Shown: in pieces, positions 52,573 through 60,226 of the stretch | Layout: every line of letters starts with the position of its first letter | How positions within the stretch are numbered: the stretch's first letter is position 1 | Assembly (NCBI RefSeq): GCF_006094275.1 | Contig: NZ_CP034412.1 | Location: 372,001 to 436,000 of the forward strand | DNA length: 64,000 nucleotides | Source of the DNA: Glutamicibacter creatinolyticus | GTDB lineage: Bacteria > Actinomycetota > Actinomycetes > Actinomycetales > Micrococcaceae | Direction: 5' to 3' | The notes under the pieces: model-generated | The model's database searches: none | What the model saw: only the letters and a program-made list of their open reading frames with translations | What the model was told of the DNA's origin: nothing | Made by a program: the position numbers and the translations under genes

Positions 52573-53997
52573 TTACTTCGTTTTGGCGTTTTCCCGCACA
52601 ATGCCCAGCACGGTGTCCCGGATGGGGGTGATCACCGAGGCCTGCGCCCCCTCGCCGTTGAACCGCAGGTACGGTTCGGTGTTGGAGGGACGCAGGTTGA
52701 TCCACCAGCTACCATCCTGCGCGCTGATGGTGGTTCCATCAAGGCGCTGCACCACCACCGGCTGGCCGGCGAAATGCTCCAGCACCCGGTCCACGGCCCC
52801 CTGCTTGTCCTCCACCTCGGAGTTGATCTCCCCGGTGGCGGTGTAGGGCTCGTATTCCGCGCCGAATTCTGACAATGGTAGCGGCTGGGAACCCAGGGCC
52901 GCCAATACGTGCATGGCCGCCAGCATCCCGGTGTCGGCGTTGAAGAAGTCCCGGAAGTAGTAGTGCGCCGAGTGCTCGCCACCGAAGACCGCGCCCTGGC
53001 GGGCCATCTCGGCCTTGATGAAGGAGTGGCCCACCCGGGTCATCACCGGCTTGCCCCCGGCCCGGGTCACGAACTCCGGGACCGCCTTGGAGGTGATCAG
53101 GTTGTGGATGATGGTCGGGGTCTGTTCCCCGTCCTTTTGGACGCGGGCGATTTCACGCACCGCCACCAGCGCGGTGATGGCCGAGGGGGAGAGCGGTTCG
53201 CCCTTTTCGTCAATGACGAAGCAGCGGTCCGCATCCCCGTCGAAGGCCAAGCCCATGTCCGCACCGTGCTGGAGCACCGCGGCCTGCAGGTCCCTCAGGT
53301 TCTCCGGCTCCAGCGGGTTGGCCGGATGGTTCGGGAAGGTGCCATCCAGCTCAAAGTACAGGTCAATGATTTCCAGCGGCAGGCCGGGCAGCACCGCATC
53401 TCCCAGCACGGCCGGGGTGGTCATCCCGGCCATCCCGTTGCCGGCATCCACCACGATCTTCAGCGGGCGGATCTGGGACAGGTCCACCAGCTCACGCAGG
53501 TAGGCGGCGTAGTCGCCCAGCACGTCCAGTTCGCTGATCGTGCCCTGGGGAGCGTCCCCGGAGACCGGCAGGCCCTCATCGAGGTACCCCTGGGCCACAT
53601 CACGGATGTCATACAGCCCGGTCTCGGAGGAGATCGGCACGGCCCCGGCCTTGGACATCTTGATGCCGTTGTACTGGGCCGGGTTGTGGCTGGCGGTGAA
53701 GACCACCCCGGCGGCGTTGTGCTTGCCGGCGGCGAAGTACAGCTCGTCGGTGGAGATCAAGCCGAGCATCTTCACGTTGGCCCCGCGGTAGGTCGCCCCG
53801 CGGGCGAAGGCCTGGCAAAAGTCTGCGCTGGAAGGACGCATGTCCCCGCCCACCAGGACCTCGCGTCCGCCTAGTCCCAAAACATCGACGAACGCTGCGC
53901 CAATGGCTTCCACGGCTTCCTCGTTGATGGTCTGTCCCACCACGCCGCGCACGTCGTACGCCTTGAAGCACTGCTTAAGATCAATCTCTGCACTCAC
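52573..53997 (-). CDS. manB: Phosphomannomutase/phosphoglucomutase
   Basis: GTG 53997 gives 474 residues; a longer frame runs up into recQ's promoter without support. The alpha-D-phosphohexomutase motifs are present: KAYDVRGVVG, the phosphoserine loop VVFTASHNPAQYNGIKM, the metal loop GLAFDGDADRCFVID and the sugar-binding GGEHSAHYYFRDFFNADTG. The GGEHS type fits phosphomannomutase. It supplies mannose-1-phosphate for GDP-mannose and glycans. Confidence 0.92.
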   Translation of the reverse strand: MSAEIDLKQCFKAYDVRGVVGQTINEEAVEAIGAAFVDVLGLGGREVLVGGDMRPSSADFCQAFARGATYRGANVKMLGLISTDELYFAAGKHNAAGVVFTASHNPAQYNGIKMSKAGAVPISSETGLYDIRDVAQGYLDEGLPVSGDAPQGTISELDVLGDYAAYLRELVDLSQIRPLKIVVDAGNGMAGMTTPAVLGDAVLPGLPLEIIDLYFELDGTFPNHPANPLEPENLRDLQAAVLQHGADMGLAFDGDADRCFVIDEKGEPLSPSAITALVAVREIARVQKDGEQTPTIIHNLITSKAVPEFVTRAGGKPVMTRVGHSFIKAEMARQGAVFGGEHSAHYYFRDFFNADTGMLAAMHVLAALGSQPLPLSEFGAEYEPYTATGEINSEVEDKQGAVDRVLEHFAGQPVVVQRLDGTTISAQDGSWWINLRPSNTEPYLRFNGEGAQASVITPIRDTVLGIVRENAKTK

Positions 53998-54152
53998 GCA
54001 CCTCACACTACCGGGATGCCGGGCCCAATGCCCTGTCCTGGGGCGGTACGGGCATAGGAGTTCGCTAACAGTTTCGCCCTGGGCAGGATCGTGCGCACGC
54101 CGGTGCCCGGGCAGAAGCGCAAAAGGTCGGAGGCTGCTGGAATACTGGGGGC

Positions 54153-56273
54153 ATGGCGCAGCTACAGCAGACCGAATTAAAGGAACTGGCACTGGAGAAG
54201 CTGCGGGCGCTGGTCCAGCACCCGCAGGCCGAGTTCCATCCTGGACAGTTCGAGGCGATCTCCGCCCTGGTCGCCCAGCAGCGCCGCGCCCTGGTGGTGC
54301 AGCGCACCGGCTGGGGCAAGTCGGCGGTCTACTTCGTTTCCTCCCTGCTGCTGCGGGCCATGGGCCGCGGGCCGACCCTGATCGTCTCCCCGCTGCTGGC
54401 GCTGATGCGCGACCAGGTCGCCGCCGCGGAGCGGGCCGGGGTGCGTGCCGCGGCGATCAACTCGGCCAACGTCCTGGAATGGCGTGAAATCCTGGACCAG
54501 CTGCAGCGTGACGAGCTGGACGTGCTGCTGGTCTCCCCGGAGCGGCTGAACAACCCCTCCTTCCGTGAACACCAGTTGCCGGTGCTGATCCAGCGCATGG
54601 GCCTGTTGGTGATCGACGAGGCGCACTGCATCTCCGATTGGGGGCATGACTTCCGCCCGGACTACCGTCGCATCCGGGACCTGATTTCCCGTCTGCCGCA
54701 GGGGCTGCCGGTGTTGGCCACCACCGCCACCGCCAACTCGCGCGTGGTGCAGGACGTGGCCGAGCAGCTGGCGGTGGGCGGCCAGGAAGTGTTTACGCTG
54801 CGCGGCACCCTGGCCCGCGACTCGCTGCGCCTTGGAGTGCTCAAGCTCGCCTCCCCGCGCATGCGCCTGGCCTGGCTGCTGAGCCACATTGAGGACTTCC
54901 AGGGCTCCGGGATCATCTACACGCTCACCGTCTCGGCGGCCGAGGACATTGCCCGGATGCTGCGCGAAGCCGGGCACGAGGTCGCGGCCTACACCGGGCG
55001 CACGGATCTGGAGCAGCGCGAGCGGCTGGAGGCGGCGCTGAAGGCCAATCAGGTCAAGGCGCTGGTGGCCACCAGCGCGCTGGGCATGGGCTTTGACAAG
55101 CCGGACCTGGGCTTCGTGATCCACGTGGGCGCGCCCAGTTCCCCGGTGGCCTACTACCAGCAGGTGGGCCGTGCCGGACGCGGCAGCATCAACGCGGACG
55201 TGCTGCTGCTGCCCGGGGTGGAGGACGCCGAGATCTGGGAGTACTTCGCCACCAGCTCGATGCCCGACGAACAGCGGGCCGGGCAGGTGCTCTCCACGCT
55301 GGCCGCGACCGATGGCCCCATGAGTGTGCCGGCCCTGGAAAGCGCCGTAAACCTGCGACGCACCCCGCTGGAGCTGCTGCTGAAGGTACTGGCCGTGGAC
55401 GGGGCGGTGGAAAGGGTGGCCGGCGGCTGGATGCGCACCGACATGCCCTGGTCCTATGACGCCGAACGCTACCGCCGGGTCGCCCAGAGCCGGGTGCATG
55501 AGCAGAACCTGATGAAGGACTATGAGAACACCACCGGCTGCCGGATGGAGTTCTTGACCCGCACCCTGGATGACCCGCAGTCCGAACCGTGCGGACGGTG
55601 CGACCGCTGCGCCGGGCCCTGGTATGACGATCACATCCCGGACACCGCGAAGGACTCCGCGCAGGCGGCACTGGGCCGCGTAGGGGTGCCGATCGAACCC
55701 CGTAAGGCCTACCCGTCCGGGATGGACCGGCTGGGGCATTCGCTCAAGGGCAAGATCCCGGTTGACGAACAGGTCCAGGAGGGCCGGGCCCTGGCCAGGC
55801 TGACCGACCTGGGCTGGGGCAACCGGCTGCGCCAACTGTTCGCCGATCCCACCGACGCACCAATCAATGACGCCCTGCTGCAGGCCTGCGTGAAGGTGCT
55901 GGCCGAATGGGACTGGCAGACCCGGCCCGTCGGGGTGGTGGCGATGCCCTCGCGGGCCCGTCCCCAGCTGGTCGGCTCCCTGGCCTACCGCCTGGCCGAA
56001 CTGGGCCAGCTGCGCTACCTGGGTCAGCTGCAGTACCGCACAGCCCCGGCCGAGGGGGGAGCCGGAGGCAACTCGGCGTTCCGGGTGGCCGAGGTGGCCG
56101 ATGCCTTTGACATTCCCGCGGACATGGAGGCCCTGCTCTCCTCGGCGCCGGGACCGGTGCTGTTGGTCGATGACCTGTGCGATTCGCGCTGGTCACTGGC
56201 GATGGCGGGCCGTGCCTTGCGGATTGCGGGAGCTCCCGGTGTATTGCCTTTCACTTTGGGCATAGCCGGGTGA
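54153..56273 (+). CDS. recQ: RecQ-family DNA helicase with phosphoribosyltransferase-like C-terminus
   Basis: A 706-residue SF2 helicase: Q-motif/Walker A VVQRTGWGKSAVYFVSSLLL, DEAH box (VIDEAHCISDWGHDFRPDYR), motif III TATAN, and VHVGAPSSPVAYYQQVGRAGR in domain 2. The zinc-binding RecQ-Ct carries CRMEFL plus CGRCDRC. In place of an HRDC domain, the last ~110 residues (VGVVAMPSRARPQLVGSLAY, and VLLVDDLCDSRWSLAMAGRA near residue 680) look like a ComF-type phosphoribosyltransferase with a PRPP loop. It is divergent from manB. Confidence 0.9.
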   Translation: MAQLQQTELKELALEKLRALVQHPQAEFHPGQFEAISALVAQQRRALVVQRTGWGKSAVYFVSSLLLRAMGRGPTLIVSPLLALMRDQVAAAERAGVRAAAINSANVLEWREILDQLQRDELDVLLVSPERLNNPSFREHQLPVLIQRMGLLVIDEAHCISDWGHDFRPDYRRIRDLISRLPQGLPVLATTATANSRVVQDVAEQLAVGGQEVFTLRGTLARDSLRLGVLKLASPRMRLAWLLSHIEDFQGSGIIYTLTVSAAEDIARMLREAGHEVAAYTGRTDLEQRERLEAALKANQVKALVATSALGMGFDKPDLGFVIHVGAPSSPVAYYQQVGRAGRGSINADVLLLPGVEDAEIWEYFATSSMPDEQRAGQVLSTLAATDGPMSVPALESAVNLRRTPLELLLKVLAVDGAVERVAGGWMRTDMPWSYDAERYRRVAQSRVHEQNLMKDYENTTGCRMEFLTRTLDDPQSEPCGRCDRCAGPWYDDHIPDTAKDSAQAALGRVGVPIEPRKAYPSGMDRLGHSLKGKIPVDEQVQEGRALARLTDLGWGNRLRQLFADPTDAPINDALLQACVKVLAEWDWQTRPVGVVAMPSRARPQLVGSLAYRLAELGQLRYLGQLQYRTAPAEGGAGGNSAFRVAEVADAFDIPADMEALLSSAPGPVLLVDDLCDSRWSLAMAGRALRIAGAPGVLPFTLGIAG

Positions 56274-56303
56274 ACGGGCAGGGAAAGGAAGTACGCTGGA
56301 AGC

Positions 56304-57329
56304 ATGGAAATCCTCATCTGGCTCGTCGTGGTCATCTTTGTCCTGGTAGCGGGGTTCTTCTGGCTGCAGTCCGTGCGCAAGCGCAATATGGAGCAGATCT
56401 CCCAGTCGGTTAGCCGTGAAGCTGCCCAGGCTGCCGCGGCCAAGCTGGATGAGGAATCACGCAAGTCGATCTACCGGGACCTGGCCAAGGGGGATGTCAT
56501 GGCCGCGGTGCAGAAGTACCGTGCCAAGACCGGAGCCAGCGTAAAGGAATGCGTGATCGCCGTGCGCAGCCTTGACGCCTACCCGCAGGCCGGTGGCCCC
56601 GCATCGATTCCGGAGCTGGATGCCGAACCGCACCAGGATAGTTCGGATCTGCCCCCGGCGGCGCGCGACGTGGCCGTGGCTGAAGCCCCCAAGGATGGAA
56701 GCGACCAGGACGCAAACGCCGAAGACTTGCCGGGTTCGAAGGAACCCGCCGCTGATTTGCCGGGTGATGACACCGGGGCGGGCATCGAGGTGCCGCGCAC
56801 TGCGGATACCGGGGACATCCAGTCGCTGCCCGATGATGAAACTTGGGTGGTGCCCACCGAATGGAACGAAAAATTTGGATCGGATCGCACCCCCAGTTCC
56901 ACTCATTTCAAGCTGGCCTACGAGGTGGATGGCGAACAGCATGAGTTCTCCAGCGAGAAGCTGCCGCCGAACGAGTACGACCAGCTCTTCTCGATGTTGC
57001 GCGACGGCGATACGGCCGGGGCAGCCCAGATCCTGCACGAGCACACCATGCTTCCGGTGGAGGATTTGGAGCGCATGATCGCCACTTCACCGATGGCCGG
57101 GGGAGAGGGCACCGGGAACGTGGCCGACTTCCGTTTTGAGGGGCAGGGCCCGGACGGCCCGGTCTACTTTGACGCCGCGGACCTGCCGGAATCAGAACGC
57201 GAGGAGCTCTTTGACGCGATCGCGCGCACCGACCTGGAAAAGATGAGTTCCATCATCGTCAAGCACACCTCACTGCCCGCGGACATAGTCCAGAACATGC
57301 TCCGTTCCTTCGTCAAGCGTGAGGAATAG
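56304..57329 (+). CDS. Membrane-anchored protein with three L7/L12-CTD-like repeats
   Basis: This 341-residue protein has one N-terminal membrane segment (LVVVIFVLVAGFFWLQS, residues ~6-22), then coil (REAAQAAAAKLDEE). Three related helical repeats follow: residues ~58-91 (GDVMAAVQKYRAKTGASVKE), ~225-260 (GDTAGAAQILHEHTMLPVED) and ~299-335 (TDLEKMSSIIVKHTSLPADI). The first matches the ribosomal L7/L12 C-terminal pattern of Ala/Gly-rich helix, Tyr-Arg, Thr-Gly and Lys-Glu. Between one and two lies an acidic ~100-residue linker. A TACGCT -10 lies six bases before the ATG. Function unknown. Confidence 0.75.
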   Translation: MEILIWLVVVIFVLVAGFFWLQSVRKRNMEQISQSVSREAAQAAAAKLDEESRKSIYRDLAKGDVMAAVQKYRAKTGASVKECVIAVRSLDAYPQAGGPASIPELDAEPHQDSSDLPPAARDVAVAEAPKDGSDQDANAEDLPGSKEPAADLPGDDTGAGIEVPRTADTGDIQSLPDDETWVVPTEWNEKFGSDRTPSSTHFKLAYEVDGEQHEFSSEKLPPNEYDQLFSMLRDGDTAGAAQILHEHTMLPVEDLERMIATSPMAGGEGTGNVADFRFEGQGPDGPVYFDAADLPESEREELFDAIARTDLEKMSSIIVKHTSLPADIVQNMLRSFVKREE

Positions 57330-57484
57330 ACGCGCATTCACGGTGGCAGATAACTTCTCGAACATCTTCTTGGAGTTTCATGTGAGTCACCGATTTCCGG
57401 TTGCAGGCCCATAGCGCCCTCACTAGCGTCGTACATATCAACGCACCGCACGGTGTGTGAGATCGCTACGGAAAGGGGAAGTAC

Positions 57485-57676
57485 ATGGGACTCGGAGATA
57501 AGATCAAGAACCAGGCCCAGGACCTCTCGGGCAAGGCCAAGGAAAAGCTCGGCGATGCGACTGATAACCAGGACATGCAGGCCGAGGGTCTGAAGGACCA
57601 GGCCGGCGCCAAGGCCAAGAAGGCCGGCGAAGAGGTCAAGGACGCGGCACACGACGTGAAGCGTGACCTGAAGTAA
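57485..57676 (+). CDS. CsbD-family stress protein
   Basis: The 63-residue hydrophilic protein begins MGLGDKIKNQAQDLSGKAKE and contains DNQDMQAEGLKDQAGAKAKK, the usual CsbD repeats of Lys/Ala/Gly/Glu. GGAAAGGGGA lies before the ATG. Such proteins are induced in general stress and are probably unstructured alone. It is the sole gene of its unit. Confidence 0.9.
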   Translation: MGLGDKIKNQAQDLSGKAKEKLGDATDNQDMQAEGLKDQAGAKAKKAGEEVKDAAHDVKRDLK

Positions 57677-57696
57677 ACCAGTATTAAATTTTGAAC

Positions 57697-57740
57697 CGGT
57701 GGGGCCGGAGTCGACCAAGGGGTCGGCTCCGGCCCCACCG
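57697..57740 (+). terminator. Terminator after the CsbD gene
   Basis: A 20-bp GC-rich stem with one G-T pair (57697-57716 and 57721-57740) and a 4-base loop, 20 bp after the stop. The ~160 bp from here to the tRNA-Ser terminator hold nothing recognisable. Confidence 0.85.
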
Positions 57741-57904
57741 CTGTTTACCGGCAGAAATCGTCATAGGTCTGCAGCGCCTTCAACGGACGGGTAAAGCTGA
57801 ACGAGAGTGAATGCCTGCTGCAGCCCAGCGTGCACTAGGAAAATCAAACCTGTCAGAGGCTTGAGACCTACCTCGCAGAATCTGTGAAATGCATCTTGGC
57901 AAAC

Positions 57905-57934
57905 GAAAAACCCCCTAGTTTACTAGGGGGTTTT
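57905..57934. terminator. Terminator of tRNA-Ser(GCT)
   Basis: A 14-bp stem (57905-57918 and 57921-57934) with T-runs on both ends, so it acts in both directions; its last base is the final base of the encoded CCA. Confidence 0.88.
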
Positions 57935-58026
57935 TGGCGGACACGGGGGGATTTGAACCCCCGGTCGAGTTTAACCCCGACCCTTCATTAGCAGTGAAGT
58001 CCATTCGGCCGCTCTGGCACGTGTCC
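57934..58026 (-). tRNA. tRNA-Ser (anticodon GCT)
   Basis: Minus strand, 93 nt with encoded CCA (57934-57936). Acceptor GGACACG with CGTGTCC, a long class II variable arm (GGTCGGGGTTAAACTCGACC), T-arm GGGGGTTCAAATCCCCC, loop CTGCTAA with anticodon GCT. Confidence 0.95.
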
Positions 58027-58090
58027 ATCCGCTGTTTCCAGCAAAATAAAGCTTATCGAAATTGCTGGCTGGAAACAAAACGGCCGCACG

Positions 58091-60187
58091 CTACTGTATC
58101 GCACGCCATAGGAACTCGTAGCTGGTGGCCAACATGCGGGCGGTAGACGCATTGTCGGTGGAACCGGCATGACCTCCGTCTTCCGGCTCGTGGTAACGCG
58201 TGGAGGAGATCCCCTTCTCCAGCATGCGAGCTGCCATCTTGCGTGCCTGTACGGGGCCAACCCGGTCATCGGTCGTCGTCGTCCAGATCAGGGACTTCGG
58301 ATAGTCTTGCGCCGGATGCGGCTGATCATCCAGCCGGTGCAGCGGTGAGAAGGTGCGCACGTATTCCCATTGTTCCGGAATCTCCGGGTCTCCGTACTCG
58401 GCGATCCAGGAGTGGCCGGCCGAAAGCCGGGTGTAGCGCTTCATGTCCAGCAGGGGAACACCGCAGGAGATGGCGCCGAAGAACTGGGGGTACCCGGTGA
58501 TCATATTGCCCATGAGCAAACCGCCATTGGAACGGCCGGTCGCGGCAAGGTGCGAACGGCTGGTGACCTTTCGTGCCACCAAGTCCTCGGCAATGGCCGC
58601 AAAGTCTTCATACGCGCGGTGCCGGTTCTGCTGCAACGCCGCACGGTGCCACTTCGGGCCGTACTCGCCCCCGCCACGGATGTTGGTCAACACGTACACG
58701 GCGCGGCGTCCCTGCGCAGTGCGGCGATTCAACCATGCGGTGCCCAGGGACGGGCTGTAGCCCGGGGTGAGGCTGACCTGGAACCCTCCATAGCCGTCCA
58801 TCAGTACCGGGTTCTTTCCGTCCAGTACCAATTGCTCATCAGCGACCTGGAAATACGGCACCCGGGTGCCGTCCGCGGATACCGCGAAATGCTGGGTCAC
58901 GCTCAATCCGGCGGAATCAAAGCGCTCCGGTGAGCGCTTGATGACCTCGGCCTGCCCACCAACTCGTCCGCGCAGCAAGGTGGTGGGCTGGGTGAAACCG
59001 GTGACGGTCATCCAGTAGTCCTCACCGGCCTGCTCATCCTCGTCATCCACGGCGCTGACCGACACGGAGAGGAAGTCACCCTGAACCGGCAGGGTACTGC
59101 TCGCAAACCCGGAATCCAGGTCGACAACCTGTACTTCGCTGGCCACATCCCGCAGGAGCGTGATCAGCAGGTGGCCTGCGGTGAAGGAGAAGGACTCAAG
59201 CGAGGTGTGCTCATCCGGGGTGAAGACCAGGGTGCCCGGATCGCCGGAATCAAGGAAGCTGGACAGTTCGGTGATGGCCAATGCTCCGGCCGGTACGACC
59301 GTGCCCTGCTGGTTCCAATCGGTCTGTGGCGCGAAAAGCACCCATTGGCGGTGCAACAGGACCCGAACATCGGTGGGAACCTTGATGATCTGGTGGGTAT
59401 CATCCCAAATCACCCCAGTCACCGAGTTGTAGAAGTCAATGGCGTCGGTGGTGACAATGCGTTCAAAACCCGGTGTCGAATCGAAATGTGCCCAGCCGCC
59501 CACGTGTTCCACGTCGACTTCGAAAATGCTCTCGGCCGCCGCCAGCTGCTGTCCCCGCTTCAAACGGCGTGTGCAGCGGGCGTAGGTGGAACGGGTCGTA
59601 TCCTGTTCGTTGGTCGCGCTGGCCACCAAGATGGTGTCCTCATCCACCCAGGAGACCGAGGTCTTGGCCACCGGCAGCTCAAATCCGTCCGGCACGAACT
59701 CCAAGGATGCCAGGTCGAATTCCCGGATCATCACCTGGTCCCCGCCATCGGGGCTCATCCGGATCAGGGCGCGTCGGTACGGCTCGCCCGCCCCGGGGCG
59801 CAGCAGCTGTGCGCCGGCGAAATGCCAGTCCTGTTCCTGATTCCGCGCGTAGTCGTCAAAGTCGATCAGCACCTGCCATCGAGGGTTGGAGCTGCGGTAG
59901 GACTGCCAGTCGGTGCGCCGCCATACGCCCAAGCGGTGATCGGCGTCCCGCCAGAAGTTGTAGTAGTACTCGCCCCGCTTGGTGACCATGGGGATCTTGT
60001 CGGTGGCGTCCAGTACCTGCTGGATCCGTTGCGTGGTGGCCTCGAAGTTGGCGTCATAGAGCTCGCCTTCGGTGACGGCGTTCTGTTTCCGGACCCATTC
60101 AAGGGCCTTCTCGTCATGGATTCCCTCAAGCCAGTCAAGGGATTCGGTGTGATCAACGGGCGGTTGCTGGGTTGCGCTTCGGTCCAT
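58091..60187 (-). CDS. Prolyl oligopeptidase-family serine peptidase (S9A)
   Basis: ATG 60187 gives 698 residues; the upstream extension overlaps the divergent gene and is not used. The N-terminus (LDWLEGIHDEKALEWVRKQN) is typical of S9A, residues ~70-420 form the beta-propeller, and the hydrolase domain holds the catalytic Ser in ATGRSNGGLLMGNMITGYPQ, an Asp in TTTDDRVGP and the His in HAGSTDN. No signal peptide is seen, so it probably acts in the cytoplasm on short peptides. TAGACT lies seven bases before the ATG, with no Shine-Dalgarno sequence. Confidence 0.9.
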   Translation of the reverse strand: MDRSATQQPPVDHTESLDWLEGIHDEKALEWVRKQNAVTEGELYDANFEATTQRIQQVLDATDKIPMVTKRGEYYYNFWRDADHRLGVWRRTDWQSYRSSNPRWQVLIDFDDYARNQEQDWHFAGAQLLRPGAGEPYRRALIRMSPDGGDQVMIREFDLASLEFVPDGFELPVAKTSVSWVDEDTILVASATNEQDTTRSTYARCTRRLKRGQQLAAAESIFEVDVEHVGGWAHFDSTPGFERIVTTDAIDFYNSVTGVIWDDTHQIIKVPTDVRVLLHRQWVLFAPQTDWNQQGTVVPAGALAITELSSFLDSGDPGTLVFTPDEHTSLESFSFTAGHLLITLLRDVASEVQVVDLDSGFASSTLPVQGDFLSVSVSAVDDEDEQAGEDYWMTVTGFTQPTTLLRGRVGGQAEVIKRSPERFDSAGLSVTQHFAVSADGTRVPYFQVADEQLVLDGKNPVLMDGYGGFQVSLTPGYSPSLGTAWLNRRTAQGRRAVYVLTNIRGGGEYGPKWHRAALQQNRHRAYEDFAAIAEDLVARKVTSRSHLAATGRSNGGLLMGNMITGYPQFFGAISCGVPLLDMKRYTRLSAGHSWIAEYGDPEIPEQWEYVRTFSPLHRLDDQPHPAQDYPKSLIWTTTTDDRVGPVQARKMAARMLEKGISSTRYHEPEDGGHAGSTDNASTARMLATSYEFLWRAIQ

Positions 60188-60194
60188 GTGCCCC

Positions 60195-60200
60195 AGTCTA
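60195..60200 (-). promoter_or_regulatory. Candidate -10 element of a leaderless peptidase transcript
   Basis: On the minus strand TAGACT is followed by seven bases and the ATG at 60187; the divergent gene starts 40 bp away on the other strand behind a proper GGAGGG. Confidence 0.4.
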
Positions 60201-60226
60201 GGCCGGAAACAGAATAATCTTGGAGG

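Noticed and set aside
54177-55835. A 552-codon minus-strand frame opposite recQ
   Set aside because: No motif; all helicase motifs lie on the plus strand.
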